64,000 nucleotides of DNA, taken from contig NZ_JAHBAY010000010.1 of NCBI RefSeq assembly GCF_018499875.1, forward strand, positions 1-64,000, read 5' to 3'. The notes under the pieces are model-generated. The model saw only the letters and a list, made by a program, of their open reading frames with translations, was not told the DNA's origin and made no database searches. The translations under genes and the position numbers were made by a program. This document shows, piece by piece, positions 30,817 through 38,555 of the stretch (positions within the stretch are counted from its first letter, which is position 1; the number at the start of each line of letters is the position of its first letter). This DNA is from Kineosporia corallincola. Lineage in GTDB: Bacteria; Actinomycetota; Actinomycetes; Actinomycetales; Kineosporiaceae.

Positions 30817-30845
30817 TCTACATGCAGATTGTAGACGCGTCTACA
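30801..30845. promoter_or_regulatory. Twin long palindromes over the start of the HTH gene
   Basis: Arms TCTGCATGTAGA (30801-30812) and their perfect complement (30817-30828) flank TCAC, which contains the start codon. Two bases further, TGTAGACGCGTCTACA (30830-30845) is a perfect 16-base palindrome. A repressor bound to the first would block both transcription and initiation. Confidence 0.75.
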
Positions 30846-30867
30846 GATCCCGACTCGGCCGAACGGC

Positions 30868-31179
30868 CTACACGTCCCCGGATATCTCGAACATGTCCGG
30901 CGGGTACGCCTGCACCGTGATGTCCACGAGGTGGATTTCCGCGAGGTCTCGCTCCCACTGCCCGGTCGCGGCCCACCATCCGATGCTCCCGGCGCCAATG
31001 GCGGTCCGGTAGTCGGGGCTCAGGGTGTGGGGCAGGCCGTCCCAGGCGTCGCGGAAGACACCGATGACGCGCTGGAGGTCGTAGGACGCGAACTGGTGCC
31101 AGGCCGGCTCACTGTCGCCGGGTAGCTCGTGTTCGAGGGCGGCCCAGAAGGCGGGGGTGGTGAGGACGCGGTGTGTCAC
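30868..31179 (-). CDS. Hypothetical protein, 103 aa
   Basis: GTG 31179 overlaps the stop of the upstream gene. THRVLTTPAFWAALEHELPG onward is mixed alpha/beta with several Trp residues, ending VQAYPPDMFEISGDV. Unrecognised; coupled to the 70-residue gene. Confidence 0.6.
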   Translation of the reverse strand: MTHRVLTTPAFWAALEHELPGDSEPAWHQFASYDLQRVIGVFRDAWDGLPHTLSPDYRTAIGAGSIGWWAATGQWERDLAEIHLVDITVQAYPPDMFEISGDV

Positions 31180-31388
31180 GACGCGGCGGATTGCTGGCCG
31201 CGGTCGTTGAGGCGCTGGAGGAGGCCCTTGAAGGCTGCCTGGTGGGGTTCAGGCATGTGGTCGAGTTCGTCGAGGCTGCGGACGGTCGAGGCGGCGAAGT
31301 AGCGGGCGGCTTGGTCGTCGTTGAGTGCGGCGAGTTCGGCGGGTGTGAGGAATCGGCCGGTGTCGCGCCAGGTTTTCGGCTGGTCCAT
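31176..31388 (-). CDS. Hypothetical helical protein, 70 aa
   Basis: ATG 31388. DQPKTWRDTGRFLTPAELAALNDDQAARY suggests a small helical bundle. Translationally coupled to the next minus-strand gene. Confidence 0.6.
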   Translation of the reverse strand: MDQPKTWRDTGRFLTPAELAALNDDQAARYFAASTVRSLDELDHMPEPHQAAFKGLLQRLNDRGQQSAAS

Positions 31389-31544
31389 GTGTCCTCCCCG
31401 TGGTGTGTGTTCACGATAGCTGCGGGGGGCGGTCTGTGGGCTGGGTGTGGGGTTGCTGGGGTGCTTGTGGCTGTGGGTTGCATGCCGGAGGCCAGGAGGC
31501 CCGGGTTGGGGCCCTGCGCGGGCTCCTGGCGGGTGTCCTGGCCT

Positions 31545-31811
31545 CTACTGGTTGTGGCAGGTGGTGTCGTGGCCTTCCCAGGCGAGCCAGTGACAGTGCG
31601 GGCACGCGGTGAGTTCGTCGGGGGTGGGTTGGCGTGGTTGGGGGAGGAGCTGGGACGAATCAAGATCGTCGCCTGGGCTGGGGTCGCGCGCGGGTGACGT
31701 ACCCGGCGAAGGCGATCTGGGTTCCTGGTCTATTCCTGTTGTTCCTCCTGGCTCCTCCTTGGCGGGTCGTTGGTTGACCCGTGTCTGGGTCAACGGTTGA
31801 CCCGTGTACAC
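31545..31811 (-). CDS. Small protein with C-terminal zinc knuckle (start uncertain)
   Basis: The C-terminal 30 residues, PTPDELTACPHCHWLAWEGH then DTTCHNQ, look like a zinc-binding module and are the reason to accept the gene. The N-terminal part is Pro/Ser-rich and low-complexity. The frame begins with GTG inside a palindrome, so the real start may be internal. Confidence 0.5.
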   Translation of the reverse strand: MYTGQPLTQTRVNQRPAKEEPGGTTGIDQEPRSPSPGTSPARDPSPGDDLDSSQLLPQPRQPTPDELTACPHCHWLAWEGHDTTCHNQ

Positions 31812-31854
31812 GGGACGCTCATTGACCCGTGTACACGGGTCATCGGCTGACCCA
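31774..31854. repeat. TTGACCC palindromic iteron cluster
   Basis: TTGACCC starts three palindromic units at 31774, 31797 and 31822 (spacing 23 and 25 bases), and a half copy TGACCCA lies at 31848. The third contains the perfect 20-base palindrome TGACCCGTGTACACGGGTCA (31823-31842). Candidate operator, partition or replication iterons. Confidence 0.75.
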
Positions 31855-31957
31855 GGATTTTCCTTCCTAATCCCGTCAGGTACCTGGTTCGGTCAGCCGG
31901 ACCACGATCTACGACTGGACGAAACCGGCAGCACCTCAGAACCGCGCTCGATAGCCG

Positions 31958-32677
31958 CTACTTACGGACCTTCACCTTGATGGTCTTGGAGTAGCCCGCC
32001 TTCGACAGATCGTCGGCCGGCACACGGATCCGGATCCGCAGAACCCCATCTGAAGGGGAGACGGTGGCCTCTTCGTAACAGCCGACCGTGTCGGTGTACG
32101 TGTACTTGAGGCGACGCCAAGACTTGCCGGGCCAGTGGTACTCGATGGCGGCCTTACGGAAAGTCTGTCGCTTCCCGCCCGCCGTGACGCATCCCTTGAG
32201 CGTGAAAACCTGGTCAACCCGCGGGCTTTGACGGCCGGGCCTGATAGTCGCCTTCGTGTTCATCTTCTGGATCTTGTACACGAGGCTGATCACGTCCTCG
32301 TATGACGTTCCGTCCTCGTCAAGGTATTCGATGGTGCCGCTGACGTAGTGCTCGCCCGGCATGTCGCTGCTGCACCAGAGGATCGCATCATGTCCGTGGC
32401 TAGGTCCGGAGCCGTATTCGAGGATGCCGCCATCGTCGGCAGCGAGGTCTAGCTGCCAGTCGGTTCCGGCGGGAACATCGGGGAGGTCCCAGTGGATGGG
32501 GACGTCGATGCAAATATCGGTCGAGGTGACGAGGCTGGGCATGTAGACCCTGCCGCCGGGGACGTTGGTGGAGTCGGCTTCCGCTGCGCTATCTGCGAAA
32601 ACTAGGCCAGCGCAGGCAACTACGGCCGCTGCCAGGCATTGAGCTGTTCGGATTGGTCTCGCGATACGGCTCAACAT
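31958..32677 (-). CDS. Secreted Ig-like protein, 239 aa
   Basis: ATG 32677. Signal peptide about residues 1-35 (hydrophobic core CLAAAVVACAGLVFA). The mature part is beta-rich and has cysteines spaced for two disulfides (ICID ... LWCS; KGCVT ... GCYEE), consistent with two Ig-like domains. Divergent from the secreted-protein gene at 32804. Confidence 0.65.
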   Translation of the reverse strand: MLSRIARPIRTAQCLAAAVVACAGLVFADSAAEADSTNVPGGRVYMPSLVTSTDICIDVPIHWDLPDVPAGTDWQLDLAADDGGILEYGSGPSHGHDAILWCSSDMPGEHYVSGTIEYLDEDGTSYEDVISLVYKIQKMNTKATIRPGRQSPRVDQVFTLKGCVTAGGKRQTFRKAAIEYHWPGKSWRRLKYTYTDTVGCYEEATVSPSDGVLRIRIRVPADDLSKAGYSKTIKVKVRK

Positions 32678-32803
32678 CAGTCCTCCGGGGCCGATGAACC
32701 TGGTGTCAAGGGCTCGCCTCTAGCTCCCCGGACTCGGTTGGCGCCGAGGACGGATCAATGCCAGAGGCGAGCTGCCAAGCACCTGAATCCCCAGGAGCTC
32801 AGC

Positions 32804-33370
32804 ATGTCGCACCCTTTCACGTCGCCCGTGACCACCCCGGGAAACGCGGATCCGTCGTCCGGCCGATCGGGACGTGGCTACTCGGCCGACCACCCGGCCA
32901 GCAAGCCGTCCAAGGCGCGGACCATCAGCGCCGGTCTCGGCGCCGCAGCGGCCCTCACCATCGCCACGGCCGCGTTCTCCGCCCTCGGGTCCGGTGACGC
33001 GCACGCCGCGACTATCCAGCAGGCCCGCGTCAAGGATGTCCCGGCGGTGCAGGCCACGCAGGGTCCCATCCGTGTCCCGTCGGGCAAGCTGCGCTGCACG
33101 CGGCCCGGCCAGTGGCACGCGACGGTCCATGTCACGACGACCGGCACGACGAAGGCCGGGACGCACATCGCGTCGGTGCAGGTTCAGTACCAGCACGGTG
33201 GCCGGTCAACTCTCGCCGGGCAGGCGTCGTCGAAGAAGCGCACGGTGCCGGTGACGTTCTGCATCTCCCCCTCCCAGGTAGAGGGTGGCCGCGGGCCGAT
33301 CCGTGGTATCGCGTCCGACGTCATGGAGGGCGGCCACTCCAGGTCTTTCATCATCCGGTTCTCCCGGTGA
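32804..33370 (+). CDS. Secreted protein, 188 aa
   Basis: ATG 32804 with AGGAG upstream. A 45-residue polar N-terminus precedes a hydrophobic segment (AGLGAAAALTIATAAFSALG) ending DAHAA, a long signal peptide. The mature domain is beta-rich with two cysteines (LRCTRPGQW, VTFCISPS). Unknown. Confidence 0.65.
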   Translation: MSHPFTSPVTTPGNADPSSGRSGRGYSADHPASKPSKARTISAGLGAAAALTIATAAFSALGSGDAHAATIQQARVKDVPAVQATQGPIRVPSGKLRCTRPGQWHATVHVTTTGTTKAGTHIASVQVQYQHGGRSTLAGQASSKKRTVPVTFCISPSQVEGGRGPIRGIASDVMEGGHSRSFIIRFSR

Positions 33371-33441
33371 TCATCCTCCTGGTCCTGGCGGTCATCGCCG
33401 TTCTCGTGGCTGGTCGCATCGCGATCCAGCGCGTCCGCTGA
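33367..33441 (+). CDS. 24-residue single-helix membrane peptide
   Basis: GTG 33367 overlaps the previous stop. IILLVLAVIAVLVAGRIAIQ is one transmembrane helix with a basic end. Small but plausible because of the coupling; it may be a leader or subunit of the neighbouring secreted system. Confidence 0.45.
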   Translation: MIILLVLAVIAVLVAGRIAIQRVR

Positions 33442-33517
33442 CCCGGGTCAGCCCTACTCCACAGACATCTCCCGTACGCGGATCATCCGCCTGCGGCAAC
33501 CAGATTCGAGGCACATC

Positions 33518-33784
33518 ATGTCCACCACCACCAACACCGCCGCCGCAGTCTCCGCGGGGCTGCACATTCCCCGGCCGCACTCCGACCAGTTCACGTCGAT
33601 CGCCGGACACCTCGCCAACAGCCAGCTCCTGCGCGGAGTCGGCATGGACCAGCACGCCGACGCCGAAGTCCAGCTCGCGATCTCCCAGCTCCGGTACCTC
33701 GCGCGGGTCGAGGAAGCCCGCGAGACCGTCGAGGCGCAGCAGCTGATCGCCCGGGCCAGCCTGACCGAGGAGGTGCAGTCGTGA
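33518..33784 (+). CDS. Hypothetical protein, 88 aa
   Basis: ATG 33518. The first 30 residues are polar; the rest is helical (AEVQLAISQLRYLARVEEAR). First gene of a coupled six-gene plus-strand run (33518-35129) that includes the SsgA-like gene. Confidence 0.6.
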   Translation: MSTTTNTAAAVSAGLHIPRPHSDQFTSIAGHLANSQLLRGVGMDQHADAEVQLAISQLRYLARVEEARETVEAQQLIARASLTEEVQS

Positions 33785-34212
33785 GTCTGCGGAAGCGTCG
33801 CATGACGATGCCCGGGACAGTCCGGTTCGCGGATCGTGAGCCCCGGTCCCTGACGGTCGCGTTGGTGTACGACGCGGAGGATCCGTTCAGGGTGCAGGTC
33901 GGGGTGGAGGCTGCGTCGGGATTTCACCACTGGCGCAGTATTTCGAGGGAGCTGCTCGCGGAGGGATGTGAGCAGGCGCAGACCCTGGGCATGGTGAAGA
34001 TCCGCCCGGACGGCGGGAGCGTGGTGCTCGACTTCTGTGAGGTGGTGGGGGTCGCGACGATCACGGTGTCGCGGGCTCAGGCCCGGATGTTCCTGGGGCA
34101 GACGTATCGGATGGTCGCGCCGGTGATCGAGGACCCGTCGGCGGGGATGCTGCCGGAAGTGGAGGCGGCCGTGGACGAGGCTGTGGCCGCGATCCTGGCG
34201 GGTGTGGCGTGA
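33781..34212 (+). CDS. SsgA-like protein (SALP family)
   Basis: 143 residues, GTG overlapping the previous stop. The family pattern is clear: SLTVALVYDAEDPFRVQV, then WRSISRELLAEG, then VKIRPDGGSVVLDF, and an ending in which a FLGQTYRMVAP segment follows the last strand. SALPs control septum-site choice and sporulation-specific division in actinomycetes by recruiting cell-division proteins. On a mobile element it may bias division or spore entry of the host. Length fits the family (about 130-145). Confidence 0.8.
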   Translation: MSLRKRRMTMPGTVRFADREPRSLTVALVYDAEDPFRVQVGVEAASGFHHWRSISRELLAEGCEQAQTLGMVKIRPDGGSVVLDFCEVVGVATITVSRAQARMFLGQTYRMVAPVIEDPSAGMLPEVEAAVDEAVAAILAGVA

Positions 34213-34400
34213 GCGCGCGCACGGACCAGCTGCTCGCGATCGCTCGCCGGCGTCGTGAGCAGGTCGAGGCGGAGCTGTCGGTCCTGGACCGGCAGATCGA
34301 GGGCCTGGAGGAAGAGGGCCAGTTCGGTGCTGCGCCGGGAGCGCACTGGGAAGGATTGGTTTCGGGGCACGTCCTACCCGGTGTGGTGGGGAGGGGATGA
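34209..34400 (+). CDS. Coiled-coil small protein, 63 aa
   Basis: GTG overlaps the SsgA-like gene stop. RREQVEAELSVLDRQIEGLEEEG is a coiled coil; a Gly-rich tail follows. Tight coupling hints at a partner role with the SsgA-like protein. Confidence 0.55.
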   Translation: MSARTDQLLAIARRRREQVEAELSVLDRQIEGLEEEGQFGAAPGAHWEGLVSGHVLPGVVGRG

Positions 34401-34693
34401 GCATGGGTTACGAGATTCTTGCGCCGCATGCGGGCCGCCGGTACTTGTCGACGGTCCGGGACTATCAGCGGCGTGTGACGGCCCGGGTTGCTGAGGATGC
34501 GATCGACCGTGCTGCTGATGCGGCGATGATGGATGCGGCGGTGGCTGCCGAGGTCGTGTTCGTCGAGACGGGTGTACAGCGGCCTCTTTTTGTGGGCGGC
34601 CGGTGGCTGGTCTCGGACGGTGTTTCGTGGCGGGAGGTTCCGGCGCCTGGGGATGCTCCGCTGGAGATCCGGGTGGGCCGGTGGGTCGCGTGA
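34397..34693 (+). CDS. Hypothetical protein, 98 aa
   Basis: ATG overlaps the previous stop. An alpha-helical first half (VAEDAIDRAADAAMMDAAVA) precedes a beta-rich second half (FVGGRWLVSDGVSWREVPAP). Unrecognised. Confidence 0.6.
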   Translation: MSMGYEILAPHAGRRYLSTVRDYQRRVTARVAEDAIDRAADAAMMDAAVAAEVVFVETGVQRPLFVGGRWLVSDGVSWREVPAPGDAPLEIRVGRWVA

Positions 34694-34878
34694 GTGAGCG
34701 TCGTGGCTTGGGCCTGGTGATCGCGGCATGCGCGGTGGTGGTGATCATCCTGGTGTGTGTGGGGGCGCTGACGGGCTGCTCGGATCCATCGCAGACACGG
34801 TGTGATGGGACGACGCTGGTGTATGTGGCGTCGGACGGTGAGGTTCAGGCGGTTGTGCCGGGCGGGTGTGGGGGTTGA
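34690..34878 (+). CDS. Small lipoprotein-like membrane protein, 62 aa
   Basis: GTG overlaps the previous stop. One hydrophobic helix (LGLVIAACAVVVIILVCVGA) is followed by LTGCSDPSQT, which resembles a lipobox (L-T-G-C). The short exported tail has two more cysteines. Confidence 0.6.
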   Translation: MSERRGLGLVIAACAVVVIILVCVGALTGCSDPSQTRCDGTTLVYVASDGEVQAVVPGGCGG

Positions 34879-35129
34879 GTTTCTGGACCCCGGAGCCTGA
34901 CGAGCCGCCGCTGTCGTCTACGGTCACGGGTGTGAGTGACGCGGACGAGATCCTGGGGGAGGCGTGCCCGGAGTGTGGGTGGCGGCGGGGTTGGCATCGG
35001 CCGGCGATTGCGTTGGGTGGGGTGTCGGCGTGCTCGCGGTGGGTGCCGGGTGCTGAGCGTGGTGAGCATCTCCCGCCGCCGGAATCACCGTCAGGGGATG
35101 CATCGGGCTGTGACGCTGCGGCAAACTGA
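34875..35129 (+). CDS. Zinc-knuckle hypothetical protein, 84 aa
   Basis: TTG 34875 overlaps the previous stop; GTG 34866 is the alternative. DEILGEACPECGWRRGWHRP carries a CPEC knuckle plus Cys and His residues downstream. Last gene before a strong terminator. Confidence 0.55.
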   Translation: MSFWTPEPDEPPLSSTVTGVSDADEILGEACPECGWRRGWHRPAIALGGVSACSRWVPGAERGEHLPPPESPSGDASGCDAAAN

Positions 35130-35131
35130 CG

Positions 35132-35167
35132 AATGGCCCCGCCCCTGGTCGAGGGGGCGGGGCCATT
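35132..35167. terminator. Strong bidirectional terminator
   Basis: A perfect 14-bp stem, AATGGCCCCGCCCC (35132-35145) with 35154-35167, and an 8-base loop. It lies 2 bases after the plus-strand stop at 35129 and 1 base before the stop of the convergent gene at 35169. Confidence 0.9.
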
Positions 35168-35168
35168 G

Positions 35169-35435
35169 TCAGGTGGGGCGCCAGTCTGGGTCGTAGGTGT
35201 CGGCGTGGCGTTTGACGGTGATCTGCCCGTGCCAGACTTGCTGCATTCGCCAGGATTGGATCATGAGTTCGCGGCCGACCTGCTCAGCCTCACGGTTGTC
35301 CAGGGATGGCCGGTTGCAGGTGATGCCGTCGGGTGTGATCTCGATGATCCACGTGTCGGTGTCGTCGAGCTGCCAGGCATGAGCGAAATGCCAGATCGCG
35401 AGCACGCGGGATTCGTTGCGGGACCAAGTCAACAC
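35169..35435 (-). CDS. Hypothetical protein, 88 aa
   Basis: GTG 35435. LTWSRNESRVLAIWHFAHAW then IIEITPDGITCNRPSL; a beta-rich small protein with many Trp. Divergent from the gene at 35498. Confidence 0.6.
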   Translation of the reverse strand: MLTWSRNESRVLAIWHFAHAWQLDDTDTWIIEITPDGITCNRPSLDNREAEQVGRELMIQSWRMQQVWHGQITVKRHADTYDPDWRPT

Positions 35436-35497
35436 GAGGCCAGAGTATGCGAGCCCGCCCGCTCAACCCGCAGCTCGACGGCGCCGATGACGCCGCC

Positions 35498-35731
35498 ATG
35501 ACAATCATTGATCAGCCCACCACCATCGGAGACCTGAACGCCCGGCACTTGGGTTCGCGAGTGGTGATCTCGCCGGCGTCCGGTGACTCGGTGACCGGGA
35601 CCCTGGTTTCCGTGCGGCACATGGCTGTGCCGGGTGGGGATCCCCTCGTGTCGGTGATCGTCGAGGTGAGCGGGCGAGACTTTGACCTGAACGAGCTGCC
35701 GCCGACCACGCGCGCGACTGTCCTCAGCTAG
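35498..35731 (+). CDS. Hypothetical protein, 77 aa
   Basis: ATG 35498 (the frame is open back to 35447). The sequence from TIGDLNARHLGSRVVI on (GTLVSVRHMAVPGGDPLVSV) suggests a small beta-barrel, LSm- or SH3-like. No family match from memory. Confidence 0.55.
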   Translation: MTIIDQPTTIGDLNARHLGSRVVISPASGDSVTGTLVSVRHMAVPGGDPLVSVIVEVSGRDFDLNELPPTTRATVLS

Positions 35732-35829
35732 AACGAGATTCCCCCAATTGCCCGGCGAAAGATCCACCGTTCTCCTGGTCCAGCTGCAAGACCTGTCGAG
35801 CTCGGAGCGGCTCCACTTACCGTCGGGTC

Positions 35830-36114
35830 ATGAAATTTCCGCCGCCACTCCACCAGCTGACGGTTCCGGACAAATTGCCGGAAGCAATGCCTCCACCGCT
35901 CACCGACTCGATCCAAGTGTTCTTACGGAAGAACGAAGATGGTCGGCAGCAAGTCGTTTTCCGGCCCGACGAAGACACCGAGATCCGGATCATCGCGACT
36001 GAGCGCATGTTGAAAGCGTTCGCTCTGCGAGACGACCTGCCTGACCAAGTTTTCCTTGCCGTCATAGCACGGTTGATTATCGATTGGGCGGCAACGAGCG
36101 GGGCCGAGGGTTGA
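35830..36114 (+). CDS. Hypothetical protein, 94 aa
   Basis: ATG 35830. Base composition is visibly more AT than the left half, as in the cassette that follows. Proline-rich start, central FLRKNEDGRQQVVF strand pair, and a helical end (VFLAVIARLIIDWAATS). Its end overlaps the convergent SGNH gene by 38 bases. Confidence 0.55.
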   Translation: MKFPPPLHQLTVPDKLPEAMPPPLTDSIQVFLRKNEDGRQQVVFRPDEDTEIRIIATERMLKAFALRDDLPDQVFLAVIARLIIDWAATSGAEG

Positions 36115-36910
36115 GCACCGTAGGTCCCTCTTGCTCCCGGATATTAGAGACTGCCGCAGCCACCCGCTGCCCAAAGATCATGTGTCCTCGGGCAGTTAGA
36201 TGCAGTCCATCCGGGAGGAATTCGTTGGTAGGGATCCAGTCCAACGCCGAAACGTAGTGCGCTCCAACAGCCTGCGCTGCTGAGCGAAGAGCGGAGTCGA
36301 TCTTCCTGGCTTCGCCCGGACCGCGCGCGGGCACAATCGGAGGACCCACAAGAAAAACGTCATGGGCCGGCCAGCTCGCCAAAACGAGCCGTGCCGCTGC
36401 CTCGACCTCTGTGGGGTTGCTCCGCTCGTCATTGAGTCCGCCTTGGACGACGACCGGACCTGAGCCTGTTAAGGGTGGGTCCTCAGTGAATGGCTTGCCC
36501 AGGCATCCCCGGGAAACAAACCCTGCACCGGGGCGTCCATACACATCGACCAAGACGCCGAGCCGGGATCCGGTGACGTAGGGCCAGGTCTGCTGATGGT
36601 CCTCTTGGTATTGTCCGGCCGCATAACTATCTCCGAACACCAGCAGGTACTCACCAGGCGATTTTTCGGTCGCCGAGTTGCGGAGCGCCTGATCGTGGGC
36701 CGCGAGCTCTGCTTGATGGCAGGTTCGTTCGGCGGACCGGCGCGCAGAAGCTCGGGTCTGGACCCCGTACAAGACAGCGCCGGCAATCGTCAAGGATGCC
36801 AGCGCTGAAATGATGATGGCCCTTCGTCTGAGTGAAGGCACCTGCTGGAAGCTAGCGGACGGCTTTGCAGTCCCGTCGCTTGATGAGGCTGAATGGGTTG
36901 AACGGTCCAT
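36077..36910 (-). CDS. Membrane-anchored SGNH hydrolase
   Basis: 277 residues from ATG 36910. One transmembrane helix (about 30-49), then an extracellular SGNH domain: block I GDSYAAG (93-99), a GRPGAGF block, GGLND (block III) and DGLHLTARGH with the catalytic Asp and His near the end. It is likely an esterase or O-acetyltransferase partner acting on a cell-surface glycan. The O-antigen-ligase-like gene nearby supports polysaccharide modification rather than lipid hydrolysis. Confidence 0.8.
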   Translation of the reverse strand: MDRSTHSASSSDGTAKPSASFQQVPSLRRRAIIISALASLTIAGAVLYGVQTRASARRSAERTCHQAELAAHDQALRNSATEKSPGEYLLVFGDSYAAGQYQEDHQQTWPYVTGSRLGVLVDVYGRPGAGFVSRGCLGKPFTEDPPLTGSGPVVVQGGLNDERSNPTEVEAAARLVLASWPAHDVFLVGPPIVPARGPGEARKIDSALRSAAQAVGAHYVSALDWIPTNEFLPDGLHLTARGHMIFGQRVAAAVSNIREQEGPTVLNPRPRSLPPNR

Positions 36911-36960
36911 ATGTCAGGTAACCTGTGGCTTGTGGCCCAGCCAAGGTTCAGGCTGTATAG

Positions 36961-37140
36961 GTGCAGTCACACCACCTGCGACTGATCCAGATCGTCGTTC
37001 CGCCGCTGGCGATCGTATCGCTCTACGTCTTCTCCTACGTGGAGACCGGCGGCTTCCCGAGTTCGATGCAGGTCGTCGGAGCAGCCCTGATCGCCATCGA
37101 AACCCTGAGCTTCCGCATCGTCCCCGCAGAGGGGACATGA
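36961..37140 (+). CDS. Two-helix membrane protein, 59 aa
   Basis: GTG 36961, with TGTATAG immediately upstream, so possibly a leaderless mRNA. Two hydrophobic helices (LIQIVVPPLAIVSLYVFSYV and MQVVGAALIAIETLSFRIV) joined by a short ETGGFPS turn. It is holin-sized but lies in the surface-modification cassette, so a holin or a small flippase-like subunit are both possible. Confidence 0.55.
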   Translation: MQSHHLRLIQIVVPPLAIVSLYVFSYVETGGFPSSMQVVGAALIAIETLSFRIVPAEGT

Positions 37141-37241
37141 CACCCGATCTCATGTGAGCGGCCGACCCCCTGACCGTCCGTAATGCTTAGACTGATCGCA
37201 AGGCTCCCCTGAAAGCCGCCCCCGCCCACCAGACTCGCTGA

Positions 37242-38555
37242 GTGCACATGCTCAGGTCTAACCCACACGACGTCCACAAGCCCAGCCCTTTGAAGGGCCG
37301 GCCAACGGTTGTCCTGATCCTCACCTGGTTCACGACCGTGCAGTGGTCAGGCGTGATGATTGGCCCGGCCCAAGTCAGCGACCTAGTCCTTGCGGTAATC
37401 GCCGCGATCATCGTCGTCGGACCGCGCCAGGCTGGGGCCCGGTCGGTGCCCACTGGAGCATGGGTTATGCTCGCAATCCTGTGCGCGGCGAACATGATTG
37501 CGCTCATCGCGCCCCCCGAACCGTCTTGGTTGACCATGCGGTTTACCAGTGCTGGCGGCGGTCAAAGTGCTACGCGGTCGGGGTTAGGTTCCGCTGGCCT
37601 CGGTGCCTGGGCTGTGCCATTCAAGCTACTTCTTGCGACGGTAGGCGCCTGGTCGGTTCTCCAGCGTCTACATCAGCTGCGGCCCGAGTCCGCACGCCGT
37701 CTTTTCGGTTATGCCTGGCTCGCTGGTTCTGTTGTCTCGGCTGCCGTTGCGTTCGGCGAGACCAAGGGGCTCGACCTCTCGGCTTGGCTCGCGCAGCCCT
37801 TTGGGGAGCAGACACGCGCAAGTGGCCTTGCCTTCTACCCCAACAGCGCGGCCCTGTACTTCGCAACGTCCGTGCCTGTGTCTGCCATGCTTCTGCGGCG
37901 TCGGGCAACGTTCGTACCTGCGATCGTCGCGCTAGTCGTGCTATGGGCGGGCCTGGTGGCGGCTGACTCCCGGATTGCCTTGGCCGCTGCCGCCGTGGCT
38001 ACGGCGCTTCTCCCGCTCTTGTGTGGCCACAAGCCTGGTCGCGCCGCATTGATCGCCTTCTTCAGTATCTGCTTTGGAGGGTTCATTGCGATACCGGCAC
38101 TGTCTTGGATCACGTCCAACACTCGCCTCGCTCCCGGCGCAGGATCAGGATCGGACGTCGGCCGCGACATGGTGAACCAGCAGTCCGTCCTCGACTTCCT
38201 GCACTCCCCAATCTACGGCCTTGGATTCTCTGACGGCGGTGGTGGCATCTCAGTGCCACTCAGCGTCCTGTCGTCCAGCGGAATCATCGGCGGCTTGGGG
38301 GCTCTCGCGTTCGTCGGTTGGGCCGTACACGTTGGGATAGCGGGCTGGGCGGACGGAGACGTCCGCATCATGCTCGTCGCGGGCGCAGTCGTCTTGGCTG
38401 TGATGTGTTTTCAGAACAACCTGGTCGATCGTGGCCAGTACATCGCGCTCCTGCTGGCCGTACTGTGGTCTCGGCAGTACCGAGCACCGGCTCTCAACCA
38501 GGACGTCGGCATAAGCGCCTGGCGGGTACCTATGGGAGCGTCTCGTACTGGGTGA
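37242..38555 (+). CDS. O-antigen ligase/polymerase-like membrane protein
   Basis: 437 residues from GTG 37242. Ten or more transmembrane segments, with a large extracytoplasmic loop between about 285 and 345 (SNTRLAPGAGSGSDVGRD ... SPIYGLGF). The SPIYGxGF and late NxxxDR elements resemble the Wzy/WaaL (Wzy_C) family, which polymerise or ligate surface polysaccharide. Convergent with the tailspike gene (26-base overlap). A lysogenic-conversion function (altering the receptor the tailspike degrades) is inferred from position. Confidence 0.75.
   Translation: MHMLRSNPHDVHKPSPLKGRPTVVLILTWFTTVQWSGVMIGPAQVSDLVLAVIAAIIVVGPRQAGARSVPTGAWVMLAILCAANMIALIAPPEPSWLTMRFTSAGGGQSATRSGLGSAGLGAWAVPFKLLLATVGAWSVLQRLHQLRPESARRLFGYAWLAGSVVSAAVAFGETKGLDLSAWLAQPFGEQTRASGLAFYPNSAALYFATSVPVSAMLLRRRATFVPAIVALVVLWAGLVAADSRIALAAAAVATALLPLLCGHKPGRAALIAFFSICFGGFIAIPALSWITSNTRLAPGAGSGSDVGRDMVNQQSVLDFLHSPIYGLGFSDGGGGISVPLSVLSSSGIIGGLGALAFVGWAVHVGIAGWADGDVRIMLVAGAVVLAVMCFQNNLVDRGQYIALLLAVLWSRQYRAPALNQDVGISAWRVPMGASRTG

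Noticed and set aside
31411-31605. Minus-strand Pro-rich frame
   Set aside because: Overlaps the zinc-knuckle gene in another frame and shows no motif.
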